Shown here: one piece after another, positions 58,606 to 64,000 of the stretch
Numbering within the stretch: the first letter of the stretch is position 1
How the letters are laid out: every line of letters begins with the position of its first letter
Assembly (NCBI RefSeq): GCF_963678635.1
Contig: NW_026970820.1
Coordinates: 682,001 to 746,000, forward strand
From: Symsagittifera roscoffensis
Lineage: Eukaryota > Xenacoelomorpha > Acoela > Convolutidae
Length of the DNA: 64,000 nucleotides
Direction: 5' to 3'
Translations under genes and position numbers: made by a program
The notes under the pieces: generated by a model
Database searches by the model: none
Told to the model about the DNA's origin: nothing
The model's input: only the letters and a program-made list of their open reading frames with translations

Positions 58606-60821
58606 CACAATCAGGTACTAGTGGCTTGATTTGAGATTTTAGTATTTTCTCGGACCAAAAGAGAGTGTCGTCAAGCATCTACATCTTGTGCTCAAGCAAA
58701 TACGTGGACTTCTACGCATTCCCATTAGCAATGCGCCCTTCGGGCGCAAATGCCAATGCTCAATTAATTTTGCCAGGTGAAAAAAAAATTATTTAAAAAT
58801 GTCTGCTAAATTTTACTTTAAACTATCACCAAAAAACGCAAATAATTCAATGTGTAAAACAATAAAATTTTCGCCAATACCAGACATGCAATGAGACTGA
58901 TTTTGGCAAAAGTGAAATAGAAATTGTAAAAACAAGCAAGAAAATAATTGTTCAAAAAAAGAACGCAACATCAGAAAATTATTTGATCTCCGCTAATGAC
59001 ATAATTATGATCAGGCTGATTTCAGATTAAAGCGTACAATTTAGGGTTACGGCTGCACCCTCTAACGGTCCCAGAGGGACCGAGTGAGCATCCTACTTCG
59101 ATCCTGGATAACGGATAGTTGTTTTTAATTTTTCATAAAATTTTTTTTTCTTTAAGGCTTGTTTTCATTTTGTCATGAGAAGCTGTAGAGATTTCAAAAC
59201 ATTTTGACTTCAATAAACAATGGTTCCAAGAACAACTGACGTTAGGCGATTACAAATACGGTTGGTGAAAACTGGTAAAGGATAATGTTGCGAAAAATTG
59301 TAAGCTTTAGGAAAATTAAAGAACAGTTTTTTCTTTTTTTTTTGTAAATGGGGAGAAATCATTCAAATTTTTAAATTTTGCCTTAAACCAACTATTTTTC
59401 TTAAGTAATGAAGATTCCTGTTCTAGCCTTTTATAACACTTTAGCAGAAAAAACATCAAAATGTTTGAAAACGTTTTAAAATAAAGAAAAACTATAAATT
59501 ATGTTATTTTTGAAAAAAAAATCAAAAAATAGTAAATTTAAAAATTGAAAAAAAGTGAAAAACAATTGCGTATTGCAATTCAGCGTACCCAAATTAGTGG
59601 GTCTAGCATTTTAAATTATCAAAAAATGTTGAAAATTGTAGATTTTATGAAGTTTTCATTTTGGCTATTTTTCCTTGTCGCCTCCACTTAAGGCACCTTT
59701 GAGCCAACTTGAGAAACTGGAACCTAAACAAGCTATACAGATAGTCTGATTGAGCCATTTTCAGCGTGATAACACCCCTGGAAGAAAACAAAACTCCAGA
59801 AAAGAAAGAAAATTTTGAACTTTAACCTTTTTTCTTCTTCAAATGGCGATACTTAGAATATTTTTTCAGCTGAAAAGTTCAAAAAAAATCAAAAAATTCA
59901 AATTTTGAAAAAAATTTAAAAAAATCTCATCAGTCTGTTTATTGGAGTCTTCGAGGTTTTGGGAGATCTTATCTGGCGGCTAACAACAAAAGGATCACTT
60001 ATTATAAAAATTTGAGAAAGGTCAAAAAAACATGTTTTTTCGATTTTTTTGACAGAATTCCGAAAGCAATATCTTGGCTAAAAACAAAAATGAGGGCCTA
60101 AAATTAGTACAAACAGTACTCCCACATAAAGTACATTAGGTTGGAAACAAAAAATTGACTCTGACTCAAAAATCGTTTTTTAACTTTATTTCTGAACAAA
60201 AAATTGTAAAAAAATCTAAAATTAAAAAATTTTTTGAAAAAAACGATTGTTTTGAAAAAGTGCCAATTTTTAGCTGAAACTTTTCATTTTAGCTAAGGAA
60301 GCCAGAGCAATGTTCTTTAAGCTCAAATAATTTAATTAAGCAAATTATTTTCAAGTTTTTTCGTTAAAGGCTTTTATTTTGAAAAAAATATTCAAAAATG
60401 GGTAAAAAAAAGTCAAAAAAATTAATTTTCTCAGATTGAAAAACCTCCACTGCCATGATGATTAGTTCGTTCGATAGGACTACTGAGATCAATTTAGACG
60501 TATTTTCATAAGTATATCAAAATTTTTATTTATTTTTGAGAATTAAGCAAAATAAAAACTTTTCCCAAATTGGGCAAAAAGCCCAAATTAGCCCAAACAC
60601 CTGTTAAAAATTGTTGGGTCAAAAAATCACAAAAGAAAACCCCTATTCGTTTGCCATTTTAGGGCCGCATGCAAAAAATTAGACCATTCTAACCTGACAA
60701 TTTCGAGAATCGACTTTTTTGCAAAATTTCTCTATAGTCCATTTGAGGGATATTACTTGTACCGGTGGGGGCCCCTACCCCACCTCAAAAAATTTTGTAA
60801 TGCTGGAACGCGGCCACCTAG
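58606..60821 (+). repeat. Unit 27, class A, 2216 bp (chimeric)
   Basis: The tag is CACAATCAGGTACTAGTG. H2 is at 59051-59093 and H3 at 60764-60784. From about 58790 to 59580 it is the most diverged class A sequence in the window. From about 59620 to its end it is almost identical to units 3 and 13. The abrupt change lies near the ACCCA-TGGGT hairpin. Confidence 0.85.
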
Positions 60822-63032
60822 CACCCTCAAGGTCACGTGACTTTTTTTTGTTTTTGGTATTTTCTGAAACCAAAAGAGAGCGTGGTCATGCATCGAAATC
60901 ATGTGCTCAAGCAAATACGTGGACTTGTACGCATTCCCATTCGCAATGCGCCCTTCGGGCGAAAATGCCAATGCATAATTAATTTTGCCAGGTGACAATT
61001 TTTTAAAGAAAAATTCTGATGAATTTTAACTTAAACTACCACCAAAAAACGCAAAGTTTTCAAAGTGTGAAATAATCAAGTTTTTGCTAATACTGGGCAT
61101 GCAGAGAGACTGATTTCGGCAAAAATAAAATGGAAAATGAAGGAAATGGAAAGAAAAAAATTGTTCAAAATAAGAACGCATTATCAAAAACTTATTTGAT
61201 CTCCGCTAATGTCATAATTCCGATCAGGCTGATTTCAGATTTTAAGCCTAGGGTTTACAGTTACGGCTGCTCTCTCTACAGGTCCCAGAGGGACCGAGTG
61301 AGCATCCTACCTCGATCCAGGATAACGGATAGTTGTTTTTAGTTTTTCACAATTTTTTTTTCACTAATGCTTGTTTTCACTTCCTCATTAGAAGCTGTAT
61401 AAATTTTTAGAAAAACTGATTTTAATAATCAATGCTTCCAAGAACAACTGATGTTAGGCGGTTACAAATGCCGTTGGTGAAAAGTAGTAAGGGATAATGA
61501 TGAGAAAAATTGCAAGATTTCAAATGAATTTAAAAACAGTTTTTTTCTTTTTTTCTTTTGTAAATCGGGAGAAATGAATCAGTTTTTTTTAGTTTTCCTC
61601 GCACCACCCACTGTGATTAAATAATGAAGATTCGTGTTCTAGCCGTTAATAACAATTTGGCAGAAAAAACATCAATATGATGTAAAATGTTTTAAAAAAG
61701 AGAAAAATTTAAAAATTATGTTTTTTTTTAAAAATCAAAAAATTTGTAATTTTCAAAATTGGAAAAAAGTGAAAATTAATTGCATATTACGATTCAGCGT
61801 ACCCAACTTAGTGGGTCTAGCATTTTAAATTACCAAAAAATGTTGAAAATTGTAGATTTTATGAAGTTTTCATTTTGGCTATTTTTCCTTTTCGCCTCCA
61901 CTTAAGGCACCTTTGAGCCAACTTGAGAAACTGGAACCTAAACAGGCTATACACATAGTCTGAATGAGCCATTTTCAGCGTGATAACACCCCTGGAAGAA
62001 AAAAAACTGCAGAAAAGAAAGGGAATTTTGAACTTTAACCTTTTTTCTTCTTCAAATGGCGATACTTAGAATAATTTTTCAGCTGAAAAGTTCAAAAAAA
62101 ATCAAAAAATTCAAATTTTGAAAAATTAGTAAAAAAATCTCATCAGTCTGTTTATTGGAGTCTTCGAGGTTTTGGGAGACCTTATCTGGCGGCTAACAAC
62201 AAGTGGGTCACTTATTTTAAAATTTTGAGAAAGGTCAAAAAAACCTGTTTTTACGATTTTTTAGACAGAAATCCGAAAGCAATATCTTGGCTTAAAACAA
62301 AAACGAGGGCCTAAAAATAGTACAAACAGTACTCCCACATAAAGTACATTAGGTTGGAAAGAAGAAATTGACTCTGATTCAAAAATCGTTTTATAACTTT
62401 ATTTCTGAACAAAAAATTGTAAAAAAATCAAAAACTGAAAAATTTTCTGAAAAAAATGATTGTTTTGAAAAAGTGCCAATTTTCAGCTGAAACTTTTCAT
62501 TTTAGCTAAAAAAGCCAGAGCAAGGCCCTTTAAGCTCAAATAAATTAATTCAGCAAATTATTTTCAAGTTTTTTCGTTAAAGGCTTTTATTTTGAAAAAG
62601 TATTCAAAAATGGGTAAAAAAAAGTCAAAAAAATCAATTTTCTCAGATTCAAAAACCTCCACCACCATGATGATTAGTTCGCTAGGTAGGACTGCTGAAA
62701 CCAATTTAGACGTATTTTCATAATTATATCAAAATTTTTATTTATTTTTGAGAATTAAGCAAAATAAAAACTTTTCCCAAATTGGGCAAAAAGCCCAAAT
62801 TAGCCCAAACACCTGTTAAAAATTGTTGGGTCGAAAAATCACAAAAGGAAACCCCTATTCGTTTGACATTTTAGGGCCGCATGCAAAAAATTAGACCAAT
62901 CTAACCTGACAATTTCGAGAATCAACTTTTTTGTCAAAATTCTCTAAAGACCAATTTAGGGAGATTACTTGTACCGGTGGGGGCCCTACCCCACCTAAAA
63001 AATTTTTGAAATGCTGGAACGCGGCCACCTAG
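60822..63032 (+). repeat. Unit 28, class A, 2211 bp
   Basis: The tag is CACCCTCAAGGTCACGTG. H2 is at 61265-61307 and H3 at 62976-62995. It shares the CCTGTTTTTACG body version with unit 7 while its 5' body resembles unit 9 (for example TAGGGTTTACAGTTACGG). Confidence 0.85.
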
Positions 63033-64000
63033 CACCCTCAAGGTCACGTGACTAATTTTGTTTTTGGTATTTTCTGTAACCAAAACAATAAGGTCATGCG
63101 CCAATATCATGGCCTCAAGCAAAGACGTCGGACTCTACGCATTCACATCAGCCTTGAGCCCTTCGGGCGCAAATGCCAATGCTCAATTAATTTTGCCTGG
63201 TGAAAACTTTTTAAGAAAAATTCTGACAAATTTTAAGTTAAACAACCACCAAAAAACGCAAAGATTTCAAAATGTGAAACAATCAAGTTTTTGCTAATAC
63301 CGGGCATGCAGTGAGACTGATTTCGGCAAAAATAAAATGGAAAATGAAGGAAATGGAAAGAAAAAAATTGTTCAAAATAAGAACGCAACATCAAAAACTT
63401 ATTTGATCTCCACTAATGTCATAATTCCGATCAAGCTGATGTCAGATTTTAAGCGTAGAATTTACGGTTACGGCTGCTCCCTCTACAGGTCCCAGAGGGA
63501 CCGAGTGAGCATCCTACCTCGATCCAGGATAACGGATAGTTGTTTTTAATTTTTCACAAAATTGTTTTTCACTAATGCTTGTTTTCAATTCCTCATGAGA
63601 AGCTGTATAAAATTTTTAAAAAATTGATTTTATAAATCAATGGTTCCAAGAATAACGGATGTTAGGCGGTTACAAATGCGGTTGATGAAAACTAGTTAGG
63701 GATAATGATGAGAAAAATTGTAAGTTTTCAAATGAATTTAAAATTTTTTTTTCTTTTTTTCTTTTGTAAATCAGGAGAAATGAATCAGTTTTTTTTTAAG
63801 TTTTCCTCGCACCATCCACTGTTGTTAAGTAATGAAGATTCCTGTTCTAGCCGTTTATAACACTTTGGCAGAAAAAACATCAAAATGATGGAAAAGTTTT
63901 TAAAAAAGAGAAAAAATTAAAAATTATGTTTTTTTTTAAAGAGTCAAAAATTTGTAATTTTCAAAATTGAAAAAAAGTGAAAATTAATTACATATTACAA
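63033..64000 (+). repeat. Unit 29, class A (5' part only)
   Basis: The unit is cut by the window end about 970 bp in. The tag is CACCCTCAAGGTCACGTG, with the AACAATAAGG head version of units 9 and 13. H2 is at 63472-63514. The array continues beyond the window. Confidence 0.85.

Larger units (their letters stand above)
1..64000 (+). repeat. Head-to-tail array of structured cassettes, 29 units in five classes
   Basis: Every stretch of the window belongs to a 1.6-2.55 kb unit that ends in a GC-rich stem-loop followed about 30 nt later by CTAG. All units point the same way. No unit carries a credible gene, and the few 60-110 codon open frames are low-complexity Lys/Phe/Asn-rich translations of A/T tracts. 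The array has no visible edge, so it extends past both ends of the window. Function is unknown. Candidate explanations are a complex satellite, tandem non-autonomous rolling-circle elements, or a structural or non-coding-RNA locus. Confidence 0.9.

Overview
This window is a 64-kb block of eukaryotic, AT-rich, non-coding repetitive DNA. I find no convincing protein-coding gene, rRNA, tRNA, CRISPR array or prokaryotic gene layout. Open frames are all short (about 110 codons or fewer), unlinked and without recognisable domains. The low-complexity A/T texture, with A4-6 and T4-6 tracts recurring near the helical repeat, resembles the periodic A/T clusters known from Caenorhabditis-type nematodes. 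A rhabditid nematode chromosome arm, or another repeat-rich eukaryotic region, is my best guess, but the sequence alone does not prove it.

The whole window is a head-to-tail array of large cassettes, all on the same strand. I resolve 29 units: 27 complete, with a partial one at each edge. Each ends in a GC-rich terminal stem-loop (called H3), a spacer of about 30 nt, and a terminus reading CGRCCAYCTAG or a close variant. The next unit starts immediately after CTAG. Five cassette classes occur: A (about 2.21 kb), B (about 2.47 kb), C (about 2.3 kb, subtypes C1 and C2), D (about 2.5 kb) and E (a single 1.59-kb unit). Order: A-B-A-A-A-A-A-A-A-C1-C1-C2-A-D-B-D-D-D-E-D-C2-D-C2-B-C2-D-A-A-A.

The classes share an architecture although much of their sequence is unrelated. 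It runs: (1) a short variable tag after CTAG; (2) a head of about 300-480 nt, often with C-rich CCCACCC runs and a stem-loop H1; (3) a two-tier stem-loop H2, with an outer stem of about 8-10 bp, an asymmetric internal loop and an inner 6-bp stem; (4) a long A/T-phased body, which in B, C and D consists largely of tandem monomers of about 520 bp, each marked by GCATGC; (5) a final GCATGCAAAAAATTA-like motif about 100 nt before H3; (6) H3, spacer and CTAG. Class E keeps this plan with a completely different H2 sequence, and the H3 arms change in compensatory fashion between classes. Folding therefore looks conserved, as RNA or as single-stranded DNA.

Several unit pairs are nearly identical although many kilobases apart (units 5/8, 2/15, 12/21), and their identity begins or ends at CTAG. 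Other units are mosaics. Units therefore appear to move or be copied as whole cassettes, with gene conversion on top. A rolling-circle (Helitron-like) origin would explain the 3' stem-loop plus CTAG, but the required 5' TC is not seen. The system is best described as an unassigned structured-cassette array.
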